The notes below the pieces were generated by a model, which was not told the origin of the DNA, did not search any database, and saw only the letters and a list, made by a program, of their open reading frames with translations. A stretch of 17,015 nucleotides of DNA from Frankiales bacterium. Its GTDB lineage: Bacteria > Actinomycetota > Actinomycetes > Mycobacteriales > SCTD01. The position numbers and the translations under genes were made by a program. This document shows positions 1 through 7,956 of this stretch, piece by piece; within the stretch, counting starts at the first letter, position 1; each line of letters starts with the position of its first letter. The stretch is from NCBI GenBank assembly GCA_025464915.1, contig JAODNF010000361.1:1-17015 (forward strand), written 5' to 3'.

Positions 1-301
1 TGGTCGGGGCTGGCGGCTGACCGCTGGCGGCTCTTTGCCGCTGGCCCCTACCGCGACCTCACGTGCGCTCGGGGTACAACTGCGCTGCATGTATTTTGCG
101 CCGGTCTGAACCTTCTGTACCTGGGCACGTGCCTCCTCGTTGACGTCGACAGGCATCGCTGAGGACGTGGGTGCGAAGCGCGCTCGTCGCTCGGGGGAGC
201 GATGACCGGCGGCGGGGCTGCCGTGGCGACGAGCACGTCGCCGCGGCGGTCTCGGCCTGGGCTGACGCGGAGGAGCTTGGGCTCGCCTAACCTTGCGTCG
301 C
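1..301. other. Left edge with no supported gene
   Basis: I see no convincing gene here. The frame from base 1 is open to a stop at 160-162 and could be the last 53 codons of a gene starting outside the window, but its translation shows no motif and its third-base composition is less G+C biased than the real genes. A short direct repeat, GCTGGCGGCT, occurs at 9-18 and 23-32. A purine-rich GGAGGAG lies at 269-275, but it is 17 bases from the TTG at 293 and 26 bases from the ATG at 302, so it fits neither start well. The region presumably holds the promoter of the 302-781 gene, but I cannot point to clear -35 and -10 boxes. Confidence 0.5.
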
Positions 302-781
302 ATGCGACGACGTGCCGCCCTTGGAATCCTGGTGCTCGCCACCGCCTGTCACGGTCATGGAAGCGCCTCGGGGGCGTCGGCGCCGAAGCCCCAGAGCTCG
401 CTGCCTCAGGTGGCGACAGCGGCGCCGAGCCCGGGCACGTTCAGGCCCACATTGCGGGTCACGCCGGCGACCGGCGTGAAGGACGGTCAGCGAGTGGTCG
501 TTCGTGGGGCGGGCTTTCCTGCGAGCCAGCAGCTCGCGGTGCAGGAGTGCCTGGCCCATCCTGGCCGCCCACTCGACGTTCAGACCTGCGACCTCGTGCA
601 CCTGAGGCTGCTGGCGAGCGACTCCGACGGGAAGGTGTCCGTGCCGTTCGTGCTGCGCGTGGGTCCCTTCGGGGGCGACAAGGTTCACTGCCGCGTCGCC
701 AGCCCTTGCGTGGTGCTCGTCCGGCAGCAGATTGCCGGCTCCACGGTGGCCGCGGAAGCTCCGGTGGCATTTTCTGAATAG
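302..781 (+). CDS. Putative lipoprotein with neocarzinostatin-like domain
   Basis: The product is 159 residues if started at ATG 302; an in-frame TTG at 293 would add three residues, and a TGA at 263 closes the frame upstream. An arginine-rich start (MRRR) and a short hydrophobic stretch lead to a lipobox-like ATAC with Cys16, so the protein is probably lipid-anchored on the outer membrane face. A Ser/Ala/Pro-rich spacer (about 17-48) follows. Residues 50-159 match the neocarzinostatin/macromomycin pattern: TLRVTPATGVKDGQ, then VVVRGAGFPA, then a xxxQEC strand. Cysteines at 83, 96, 130 and 136 match the spacing of the two disulfides of that beta-sandwich. Neocarzinostatin itself is a secreted enediyne-binding apoprotein. 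Here no chromophore biosynthesis gene is visible, and the lipid anchor suggests a surface binding role. Ligand and function are unknown. The family call is from motif pattern only. Confidence 0.78.
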   Translation: MRRRAALGILVLATACHGHGSASGASAPKPQSSLPQVATAAPSPGTFRPTLRVTPATGVKDGQRVVVRGAGFPASQQLAVQECLAHPGRPLDVQTCDLVHLRLLASDSDGKVSVPFVLRVGPFGGDKVHCRVASPCVVLVRQQIAGSTVAAEAPVAFSE

Positions 782-888
782 GACCTTTGTGGTGAGGGTT
801 TGCTTCGCCGCCCATTCCTGTCGCGAGATTCACACGCCTGCTCACTCGCTTGTCGGATAGCATCTGACGACTTTCTTGGGGAACGTCC

Positions 889-895
889 GGGGGGA
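889..895 (+). promoter_or_regulatory. Ribosome-binding site deciding the start at 903
   Basis: A GGGGGGA run sits 7 bases before ATG 903. An in-frame TTG at 876 lies upstream of this run and would put a charged, non-hydrophobic stretch in front of the signal peptide, so ATG 903 is the better start. Confidence 0.6.
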
Positions 896-902
896 CTGCT
901 AC

Positions 903-3900
903 ATGCGCTTCAGCGCTGCCTTGAACCTGCTCGTGGTCCGTCTGCTGGGACTGCTGATCGCTGTCCTCGGGCTCTTGGGGCTGGTCACCGCCCTGGCCGA
1001 CACTGCCTCGGCCTCGGGCGATGCGGTGTCGATCACCCCCTACTCGGGTGGTGACAGCTCGTTCTCGCCGAACGGTGATGGGCAGGAGGACTCGGTCTCG
1101 GTCTCGTACTGCCTGTCTCGGCCGGCGCAGGTCGATGCTGTCGTCAAGGACGCTGCCGGTGCGGTGGTGCGGACCCTCGAGACCGACGTGGCGCACCCGG
1201 GCGACTGCTACTACGGCGGGAACGAGACGGGCTGGGACGGCCGGTCGAACACGGGCGACACCGCGGTCGACGGTGACTACGTCCTCACGCTGACTGCGGT
1301 GGACTCTGACGGCGGATCCTCGTCCTTGGCCTACAGCTTCACGGTGGACACGGCTGCGGTGGGTGTGATCTCGGCGCCGTCGCCGGGGAGTTCGTTGAGC
1401 GGTGATTTCACGGTGGCGTTCACGCCGGCGGCGGGTCGTTCGGTGACGCAGGTGTACTTCGCCTGCGGGAGCTCGTTGGGTTATGTGACGAGCCCGGATG
1501 CTGATGGGGTGTTCCGCCTGGCGGCGAACGTGTCGGGCTGCCCGGCGGGTCCGCAGTCGATCTCGGCGACCGTCTACTTCACCGATGCGAAGGGCCGCAG
1601 CCGCTACTACTACCCGCCGTCGGTGGCGGTGTCGGTGGACAACCCGGTGTCGATCAGCCAGTACTCCGGCGGTGACGCCTCGTTCTCGCCGAACGGTGAC
1701 GGGCAGGAGGACACGGTCTCGGTCTCGTACTGCCTGTCGCGGCCGGCGCAGGTCGGGGTGGTGGTGAAGGACGCCGCGGGTGCGGTGGTCCGGACCCTCG
1801 AGACCGACGCGGCGCACCCCGGCTACTGCTACTACGGCGGGAACCAGACGGGCTGGGACGGTCAGAACGATGCGGGCACGGTGGTGCCCGACGGCGACTA
1901 CACGCTGGTCGTGTCGGCTGTCGACACCGACTCCCACACCGCCTCCCTCAACTACCACTTCACCGTGGATACACGGCTCGACTCCCGGCTGCCCGGGCAC
2001 CTGACCAAGCCGAAGGCTGGAGACACCCTCGCAGGGCTGATCCAGTTCACCTACGCGCCGACCGCCGGCCTGGACGTGCGGCAGGTCCGCGTGCAGATCT
2101 GCACCACGGGGTCGTGCGACACGCGGTACATCTACGCTCCGGCGAGCGACGGCAACTGGCGGACCTCGGTGTCGGCAGGGGTGCTCACCGCAGGTCAAGC
2201 GAGTGTCACTGCGATCACGGACTACGTGGACGCCTATGGCCGGAGCCACACCTTCTCGGACTCCCCCGTCCCGGTGACGATCGACACGACGTCCATCCCG
2301 CTCACCGCCAGCGTCACTCCGCTTTCCGGCGTCGCTCCGTTGCCAGTCAGCCTTGTCATCGACACCTCTGACCCCAGTGGCATACCCGTGAGCTATCACG
2401 TGGACTTCGGCGATGGGACGCCTGCCGTCACGGGGAGCGTCTCCTCGCCGTACCCGACGACGACCGTCGACCACACCTTCCAGAGCCCGGGCGCGTACCA
2501 GGTCATCACCCAGGTCTCCGACGGCAGCGGAGCGGCGTCCGTCCGGTCGACCACCGTCCAGGTGAAGAGCACTCCCAACACCGCGCCGACCGCGACACTG
2601 AGCCTCGACAGCACCACGGGCGTGCTTCCCTTCGCCGCCACCTCTGCGGTCTCGGGTGCGGACGCCGACAACGACCCGTTGACGTTCAAGCTCGACTTCG
2701 GCGACGGCAGTCCGACGCAGACGGGAAGCCTGCCCCTGTCAGCTCCGGTGTCGCACGCCTACAGCCACGCAGGGACGTTCGTCGAGGTCCTGTCCGTCAG
2801 TGACGGTCGTCTGACGACCACCCGCACGGCGACCGTCAGCGTCGGGCTCAGTGAGCCGCTCGCCGCCAACGCGGGGGACGACCAGGTCGCCGTCGTGGGC
2901 ACTGGCGTCCACTTCGTCGGCTCGGCCTCCCGTCCGGCGCTCGGCATCGAGAGCTATCGCTGGGACTTCGGCGACGGCTCGTCGGCCACGTCAGCGGACG
3001 TGGACCACACGTACACCTCAACAGGCCCGCACACCGCCACCCTGACAGTCCGCTCAGGCTCGAGCACGAGCACTGACTCGGCAGTCGTCTCTGTCGTACC
3101 CGTGCCCGTCACGCCTGGCCTGGCCGTCACGGTGCAGGACGCGGGTGGAGCTCCGCTGTCGAGCTCGACGGTGCTTGTTGTCCTGGCGAACGGTCAGAAG
3201 GTGTCGGCCGTGTCCGCCGCTGATGGCTCGGCGAGGTTGCAGGGGCTCGTCGACGGCACATACACCGCCTATGCCAGCCACGCCGGCTACCAGCCCGGGA
3301 AGGTGACGGTCCAGCAGTCCGACGGCTCGGGCTCGGGCACGGTGACGCTGAAGCAGGGCCCGATCGCCACGGCGACCGTTGAGTCCCACCCGCTGACCCG
3401 CGACGAGATCGTCGCCGCAGGCATCGACCCGGACGACCCGGCGAACCAGAACACCGTGACCTTCACCGCCAGCCTGGCCTTCAACGAGACGCCGGCGTCG
3501 TTCCAGGGCTACGTGGGTGATGGGGGCTTCTCCGCGTGCCCCAAGCTCGACGGCTCCTTCGTCGAGTGCTCGTACACGCCGGCAGGGACCGTCGCGGCTG
3601 CCTACTTCGACTACGGCGGTTACACCTACAACGTCACTGCCGACGACTCCGGACACCTCGTGTGGATGGTGATCCCGGGCAAGGCGAGCTGGCTGAAGGA
3701 GTTCTTCTCGGTTCAGATGCTCGTGACCAACCTGACGGATCCGGACTTCGTGCTGCAGCACGGCACCGCGAGCCTGACGCTCCCGGAGGGTCTCTCGCTG
3801 GCCCCGACCGGTACCTCGCAGACGCTCGTCCAAGCGCTCAAGGACATCCCCGGCGGCTCCAGCGCAGCAGCCGACTGGATCGTGCGGGGTGACACGGAGG

Positions 3901-6900
3901 GCTTCTACGACCTCACGGCCGAGTACTCCGGCACTCTCGCCCCCTTCGACGACCCGGTGCACGTGACAGCGGTGACCCAGACGCCGCTGCACGTGTGGGG
4001 AACGTCAGCGCTGCAGCTGACGATCGATGTCGACTCGTCAGCGATCGCTGGCCACCCCTTCAGGGCAACGGGTCGGCTCACCAACGTGGCGGACGTTCCG
4101 ATCTACAACGCCTCGCTCGCGTTCCTCCAGGAGGGACACTCCGGGTACATCTACCAGCCCGAGCAGCAGCTTGTCGTCAGCGCAGACACGCTGGCACCAG
4201 GGGCATCCCTGTCGGACGACCTCATCCTGGTGCCGACCGTCACCGGCACCCTGGATGTGAGCCAGTCGTTCATCTCGACCTCCGCAGGCGCGGACGCCTT
4301 GAGCCCCAAGCTGACGTCGCACGACCCCACGGATGCGCTCAGCTCAGAGATCTTCCCGCGCAAGGACAAGGTGGGACTCGCCTGGGAACCGGTGCCCGGA
4401 GCGACGTCGTACCGGGTGTTCCGCACGTCCTCGCGCAGCACCGAGTTCACGGACCCGCCGCTCCCGCTGACCATGATCGCCCCGGACGCTGACGGGAAGC
4501 TCAGAGGATTCGTACCGGCCACTCCCGACGACGAGGCGTTCTACGCCATCAGCCCCGTCGTGGACGGCAAGCCTGTCATGTCGCACGTCCTGCTGGGTGC
4601 GACGGCGAAGACCGAGGACACCCAGCCCTCCTCGTACGGGCAGTTCCTGACGAAGTCGGGATCGAGCCAGACGTGCGGCCAGCGTGACGTCAGGGTGCAG
4701 TTCGACTTCATCGATGACTTCTTCACGCTCGACTCGGCTGAGGTCAGTGTCTCTGAGGGCGACGCTGGCCTGGGCCTGCAGGACGACTTCAGCCTGGCAC
4801 GCAACAAGAGCGTCGCCATCTCGTTGAGCGGGCAGGCGCAGAGCGGAACGGTGCTGCTGCACCTCTCGGGCGACCGGGCAGTCATCCAGGCACGGGCCAA
4901 GAACAGCGCGGGCGATCTCGGACCGATCTGGACCGACACCGTGACGCTCGACTGCCCCGTAGAGGATGCCGTCGTTCTGGCCATGGGGCTCAACAGCTCA
5001 CTCGACGAGCAGGGTTCCACCAAGGTCACGACCAGTCAGGCGACCTGCCCTGACGCTCCGTCGTCAGGCGTCGACGCCTTCGACGACATGGCGGCCACGA
5101 ACGCGTGTGGCGTCACCGACCCCAAGGGAAACCTGGTCGGCTACCTCCGCTCCAAGGGCTACGACCCCGGGACCGATCGCTTCAGCCCGAACCGCACCCT
5201 CCTCGAGTTCTCGTACAAGGGGGCCGCGGTCGACTGCAACGCGACGGATGGCCCTCGCTTCGAGCCCCACTCGTACAGCAAGCTCGACACCTACCAGGAG
5301 ATCTACACGCACGTCTCGAAGAACGACACGCTGACGGCGATCGACTACTTCAACGCCCTCGAGTTCTACAGCCACTGCTGGGAGCGCGCCTACGGGAAGT
5401 CCCTGCGCTTCACCGTCATCGGACACAGCCTTGGCGGCTACGAGGCCCTGGCGCTTGCGCGGGTGGCGGTCGCCCGGGGCGAGAGCTCGTTGATCAACCG
5501 AGTCGTCACTGTCGACGGCGCCGTCAAGCAGTACCGCATCGCGACGGTGAAGGCCTCGGAGTGCGCACTCAGTGACAACTCCTTCTTCGGCGAAGGAACC
5601 CTCGTCGACATCGCGCAACAAGATGGCGAGTTCGTCGCCGGAGCAGCAGCTGTCGGTCTTGACTCCGACGGGCTCAACAAGCTGGTCAACGCCGGCGTGG
5701 GCTACTTCGTGAACGAGGACATCGCCACCGCCGAGATCCACGGCATGCGGTCGAACGGCATCCACGTCGCCACCGTGACCAACGACCAGGACACCTGCCT
5801 CAAGCCGGATGTCGCCACCAGCGATGCAGCAGACACCAAGGTCATCTTCTCGGTGGGCCGGTCCGGGTGGAGGGGCATCGACGCGCACAGTGCGTTGCTG
5901 CACGCCCAGGCCTCCCCTGTCGACGCCCCGGGCCATCCGCTCACGAGCTTCCTCGACAACGGCTGGGTGGAGTCCCGCCGACCTGTCAAGGCAGCCGCCA
6001 GCGCCCGACGCGCGTCGCTCTCGGTGGCGACCGGGATCCACGGGGTGGTCCTCGACGCGGCGGGAAATGCCGTACCGAACGCCGAGGTCACCGCTGAGGG
6101 GAACGGGGTCACCCTGTCCGTCCCGACTGGCAGCGACGGTCACTTCCTGATCTCCGGGCTCGACGCCGGCGACTACCGCATCCATGTCCAGCCGGTCGTG
6201 CCGGGCCTGTCCGGGACCTGGCTCGGGGGCGACTCTCGGGACTCGGCCCAGGTCATCTCGTTCACAGGAGACCTTGACGTCGGCAACGTCCGGCTCTCGG
6301 CCGAACCGACTCTGCTCGTGCAGCTGCGCGATGCCCAGGGTCACCCGCTGCGCGGCTTCGTCGCGCTCGGCGATGCCCAGCACGTGCTCGACTCCGGCGT
6401 GGCGGACGCCTCAGGCCAGATCGCTCTGACCGGGCACGTCGGGAGTGTCAGCATCTCGGGCTCGGCCCTCGGCTTCCGGGCCCAGAACGTCTCCGTCACG
6501 GCCCCGAGGTCGGAGCCGGTCGTCCTGACGCTCGAGCCCGCGCCCGCCTTGCAGGCGACGGGGGTCGGTGCTGACGGCAAGCCCCTTGCGGGCGTGGTCG
6601 CGCAGCTGCTCCAGGACGGTCAGGTCGTGCGGACCCTGCTCTCCGACGCTGAGGGCGTGGTGACGTTCAACGACCTCCCGGCCGGCGACTACGTGGTCCG
6701 TTGGGCCGGCTCTTTCGATGGCGCTGCCGTGCCTGAGGGCGACTACCCCGTGTCCGTCGCGCCGACAGGCATCTCGACCGTGACCGGCACGGCGAGCAAC
6801 GATGGCAGCGGTTCGACGGGCGCCTCGACGGGCGGTTCGACGGGCGGCACCACGGGCGCCTCGACGGGCAGCACCACAGGTGGTGGCAGCACGGGCGCCT

Positions 6901-7841
6901 CGACCGGGGGCGGCGGCACGGGATCCACGGGGACGACCGGCACGTCCGGTACCTCGGGCTCGACGTCGGGAGGCGGTGGATCCTCGACCGGAACGGCCAC
7001 CGGCGGATCGAGCACGGGAGGCGGGGGTTCGACGACGGGCACGACTGGCTCGACGTCGGGTGGCTCCAGCACCGGCGGCGGTTCGACGTCGACGGGTGGT
7101 GGATCGAGCACGGGTGCGGGTACTCCGGCGCCCACTCCGACGCCTGACCCTGCGCCGACGCCTGACCCTTCGCCCACTCCGACGTCGGCGCCGGACGTCA
7201 GTGCCCCGAGGGTGGGCCTGCGGGCACTGCCCGTCTTCACGGCGGGTGTGGCCAGCGTCCAGTTCGCGGGCTCCGACGTCGGGTCGGGCGTCGGCACCTT
7301 CGACGTCCGGTACCGGCGGGCCGGTCTGGACCGCAGGTTCGGCAGCTTCGGCTACCCGACCAGCTGGCAGGGCACCTCGGCCAGGTCCGTGGCCCTCATG
7401 CTGTCGCCGGGTTCGTCGTACTGCTTCTCGGTGCGGGTCCGGGACAAGGCCGGCAACCTGTCGCCGTGGTCGAAGGAGCAGTGCACGACGGCACCGCTCG
7501 ACGACCGTGCGCTGGCGCAGGGGCCGGGCTGGGTGAGGCAGCAGGTTCCGTCGGCGTACGGGGCGTCACAGCTGGTCGCGACCCGGGCTGGAAGCACGCT
7601 CACGCGGGCCCACGTGACGGCACGGCGCATCGCCTTGGTCGTCACCACGTGCCCGGGCTGCGGAACCGTCGGCGTCTACTGGAACGGCGTGCTGCTCCGC
7701 ACCGTCAACCTCGCCGGCACCACGCAGTTCCGCAAGATCGTGGTGGTCGTGGACCTCGGTGCCCTTCGCTCGGGCACGCTCAGCCTGCGCACCGGCAGCG
7801 CGAAGCCCGCCGAGATCGACGGGCTCGGTCTGGCGGGGTAG
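903..7841 (+). CDS. Giant secreted multidomain protein with embedded lipase-like alpha/beta hydrolase
   Basis: The product has 2312 residues from ATG 903. Domains in order: signal peptide 1-37 (cleavage after ASA, long Leu-rich core); FlgD-like Ig unit 1, about 42-150 (SPNGDGQED at 55-63), then an Ig-like domain; unit 2 with the same motif 207 residues later, and another Ig-like domain to about 460; PKD domains with DFGDG at 501, 598 and 688; a carboxypeptidase-regulatory-like domain 740-819; an unrecognised beta-rich region to about 1150; a fibronectin-like domain near 1151-1240; alpha/beta hydrolase about 1353-1690 with elbow GHSLGG (Ser1509), candidate acids Asp1628/Asp1630 and candidate His1662; carboxypeptidase-regulatory-like and SpaA-like folds 1709-1960; a Ser/Thr/Gly linker 1964-2074; a Pro-rich hinge to about 2100; a fibronectin-like domain to 2196; a C-terminal beta domain. 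No LPXTG signal or terminal membrane helix is seen, so release into the medium or non-covalent wall binding is likely. Esterase or lipase activity is inferred from the elbow; the substrate is unknown. Confidence 0.9.
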   Translation: MRFSAALNLLVVRLLGLLIAVLGLLGLVTALADTASASGDAVSITPYSGGDSSFSPNGDGQEDSVSVSYCLSRPAQVDAVVKDAAGAVVRTLETDVAHPGDCYYGGNETGWDGRSNTGDTAVDGDYVLTLTAVDSDGGSSSLAYSFTVDTAAVGVISAPSPGSSLSGDFTVAFTPAAGRSVTQVYFACGSSLGYVTSPDADGVFRLAANVSGCPAGPQSISATVYFTDAKGRSRYYYPPSVAVSVDNPVSISQYSGGDASFSPNGDGQEDTVSVSYCLSRPAQVGVVVKDAAGAVVRTLETDAAHPGYCYYGGNQTGWDGQNDAGTVVPDGDYTLVVSAVDTDSHTASLNYHFTVDTRLDSRLPGHLTKPKAGDTLAGLIQFTYAPTAGLDVRQVRVQICTTGSCDTRYIYAPASDGNWRTSVSAGVLTAGQASVTAITDYVDAYGRSHTFSDSPVPVTIDTTSIPLTASVTPLSGVAPLPVSLVIDTSDPSGIPVSYHVDFGDGTPAVTGSVSSPYPTTTVDHTFQSPGAYQVITQVSDGSGAASVRSTTVQVKSTPNTAPTATLSLDSTTGVLPFAATSAVSGADADNDPLTFKLDFGDGSPTQTGSLPLSAPVSHAYSHAGTFVEVLSVSDGRLTTTRTATVSVGLSEPLAANAGDDQVAVVGTGVHFVGSASRPALGIESYRWDFGDGSSATSADVDHTYTSTGPHTATLTVRSGSSTSTDSAVVSVVPVPVTPGLAVTVQDAGGAPLSSSTVLVVLANGQKVSAVSAADGSARLQGLVDGTYTAYASHAGYQPGKVTVQQSDGSGSGTVTLKQGPIATATVESHPLTRDEIVAAGIDPDDPANQNTVTFTASLAFNETPASFQGYVGDGGFSACPKLDGSFVECSYTPAGTVAAAYFDYGGYTYNVTADDSGHLVWMVIPGKASWLKEFFSVQMLVTNLTDPDFVLQHGTASLTLPEGLSLAPTGTSQTLVQALKDIPGGSSAAADWIVRGDTEGFYDLTAEYSGTLAPFDDPVHVTAVTQTPLHVWGTSALQLTIDVDSSAIAGHPFRATGRLTNVADVPIYNASLAFLQEGHSGYIYQPEQQLVVSADTLAPGASLSDDLILVPTVTGTLDVSQSFISTSAGADALSPKLTSHDPTDALSSEIFPRKDKVGLAWEPVPGATSYRVFRTSSRSTEFTDPPLPLTMIAPDADGKLRGFVPATPDDEAFYAISPVVDGKPVMSHVLLGATAKTEDTQPSSYGQFLTKSGSSQTCGQRDVRVQFDFIDDFFTLDSAEVSVSEGDAGLGLQDDFSLARNKSVAISLSGQAQSGTVLLHLSGDRAVIQARAKNSAGDLGPIWTDTVTLDCPVEDAVVLAMGLNSSLDEQGSTKVTTSQATCPDAPSSGVDAFDDMAATNACGVTDPKGNLVGYLRSKGYDPGTDRFSPNRTLLEFSYKGAAVDCNATDGPRFEPHSYSKLDTYQEIYTHVSKNDTLTAIDYFNALEFYSHCWERAYGKSLRFTVIGHSLGGYEALALARVAVARGESSLINRVVTVDGAVKQYRIATVKASECALSDNSFFGEGTLVDIAQQDGEFVAGAAAVGLDSDGLNKLVNAGVGYFVNEDIATAEIHGMRSNGIHVATVTNDQDTCLKPDVATSDAADTKVIFSVGRSGWRGIDAHSALLHAQASPVDAPGHPLTSFLDNGWVESRRPVKAAASARRASLSVATGIHGVVLDAAGNAVPNAEVTAEGNGVTLSVPTGSDGHFLISGLDAGDYRIHVQPVVPGLSGTWLGGDSRDSAQVISFTGDLDVGNVRLSAEPTLLVQLRDAQGHPLRGFVALGDAQHVLDSGVADASGQIALTGHVGSVSISGSALGFRAQNVSVTAPRSEPVVLTLEPAPALQATGVGADGKPLAGVVAQLLQDGQVVRTLLSDAEGVVTFNDLPAGDYVVRWAGSFDGAAVPEGDYPVSVAPTGISTVTGTASNDGSGSTGASTGGSTGGTTGASTGSTTGGGSTGASTGGGGTGSTGTTGTSGTSGSTSGGGGSSTGTATGGSSTGGGGSTTGTTGSTSGGSSTGGGSTSTGGGSSTGAGTPAPTPTPDPAPTPDPSPTPTSAPDVSAPRVGLRALPVFTAGVASVQFAGSDVGSGVGTFDVRYRRAGLDRRFGSFGYPTSWQGTSARSVALMLSPGSSYCFSVRVRDKAGNLSPWSKEQCTTAPLDDRALAQGPGWVRQQVPSAYGASQLVATRAGSTLTRAHVTARRIALVVTTCPGCGTVGVYWNGVLLRTVNLAGTTQFRKIVVVVDLGALRSGTLSLRTGSAKPAEIDGLGLAG
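1026..1250 (+). repeat. Tandem coding repeat, copy 1 (FlgD-like Ig unit)
   Basis: This stretch is highly similar in DNA to 1647-1871, an offset of 621 bases, with long identical runs interrupted mostly by third-position changes. It encodes the SPNGDGQED loop, an SYCLSRP strand, a DAAGAVVRTLETD strand and a CYYGGN-TGWDG turn. The two Cys residues conserved in both copies could form a disulfide. The family is recognised from the FlgD Ig-like pattern SPNGDGxxD plus GYxxWDGxxxxG, which commonly forms stalks in secreted proteins. Confidence 0.85.
1647..1871 (+). repeat. Tandem coding repeat, copy 2 (FlgD-like Ig unit)
   Basis: This is the second copy of the unit at 1026-1250. Both are followed by an Ig-like domain (about 1365-1650 and 1985-2290), so the duplicated module is about 207 residues. 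The second half has diverged far more than the first, so either the FlgD part is under stronger constraint or it was homogenised by gene conversion. Confidence 0.85.
4959..5975 (+). other. Lipase-like alpha/beta hydrolase domain inside the giant protein
   Basis: This is the only evident catalytic module of the 903-7841 product. The first strand (VVLAMGLNSS) has the usual oxyanion-side position. The nucleophile elbow FTVIGHSLGGYEALALA puts Ser1509 at 5427-5429. After it come a strand VVTVDGAV, a strand HVATVTNDQD (candidate acid at 5784 or 5790) and DAHSALLH (candidate His at 5886-5888). Order and spacing fit a Ser-acid-His hydrolase, but acid and His are assigned by position only. Several Cys residues in the insert between the first strand and the elbow fit an extracellular location. 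Confidence 0.75.
6792..7122 (+). repeat. Low-complexity Ser/Thr/Gly-rich linker DNA
   Basis: About 110 codons consist almost only of Gly, Ser and Thr, with recurring STGG, TGAS and SSTG words written as repeated TCGACGGGCGG-type DNA. A Pro/Thr hinge (PTPDPAPTPDPSPTP) follows to about 7200. Such linkers separate catalytic from binding domains in secreted actinobacterial proteins and may be O-glycosylated (inference). The repeated DNA is prone to slippage, so its length may vary between strains. Confidence 0.85.
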
Positions 7842-7852
7842 GGCCCTTCCCG

Positions 7853-7882
7853 CTCCTCCTCGGGTGGCCACCCGAGGAGGAG
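7853..7882 (+). terminator. Perfect palindrome, probable terminator after the giant gene
   Basis: Fifteen bases on each side pair perfectly about the centre between 7867 and 7868 (arms CTCCTCCTCGGGTGG and CCACCCGAGGAGGAG). It begins 12 bases after the stop at 7839-7841. There is no T-tract, as is common for terminators in high-GC Gram-positives. The symmetric hairpin could also act on the reverse strand, but no reverse gene is seen. It separates the 903-7841 gene from the hydrolase gene at 7957. Confidence 0.75.
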
Positions 7883-7943
7883 GGAGCGCGAGGAACGCCG
7901 GACAACCGCGTTGTGACCCATGAGCGGGACTCCCAGGCCCGCC

Positions 7944-7951
7944 GGGGGGAG
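7944..7951 (+). promoter_or_regulatory. Ribosome-binding site deciding the start at 7957
   Basis: GGGGGGAG ends 5 bases before GTG 7957. The other in-frame GTG, at 7951, overlaps the end of this run and would leave no spacing, so 7957 is preferred. An in-frame TGA at 7921 rules out any earlier start. Confidence 0.55.
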
Positions 7952-7956
7952 TGCTC

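Noticed and set aside
1..162. Possible C-terminal end of a gene entering from the left
   Set aside because: The frame is open but only 53 codons long, without a motif and with weak third-base bias. It could be real, but nothing supports it.
820..829. The word GTCGCGAGAT, found before the giant gene and again at 10047-10056 before the YD-repeat gene
   Set aside because: It is only ten bases, includes the palindrome TCGCGA common in GC-rich DNA, and has no conserved flanks. Chance is likely.
459..2474. A 671-codon open frame on the - strand
   Set aside because: It spans two clearly coding + strand genes and their gap, is extremely Arg/Val rich, and repeats only because the + strand FlgD-like units repeat.
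5064..6383. A 439-codon - strand frame opposite the lipase region
   Set aside because: The + strand has the GHSLGG elbow and continuous domain signal; the reverse frame shows no motif.
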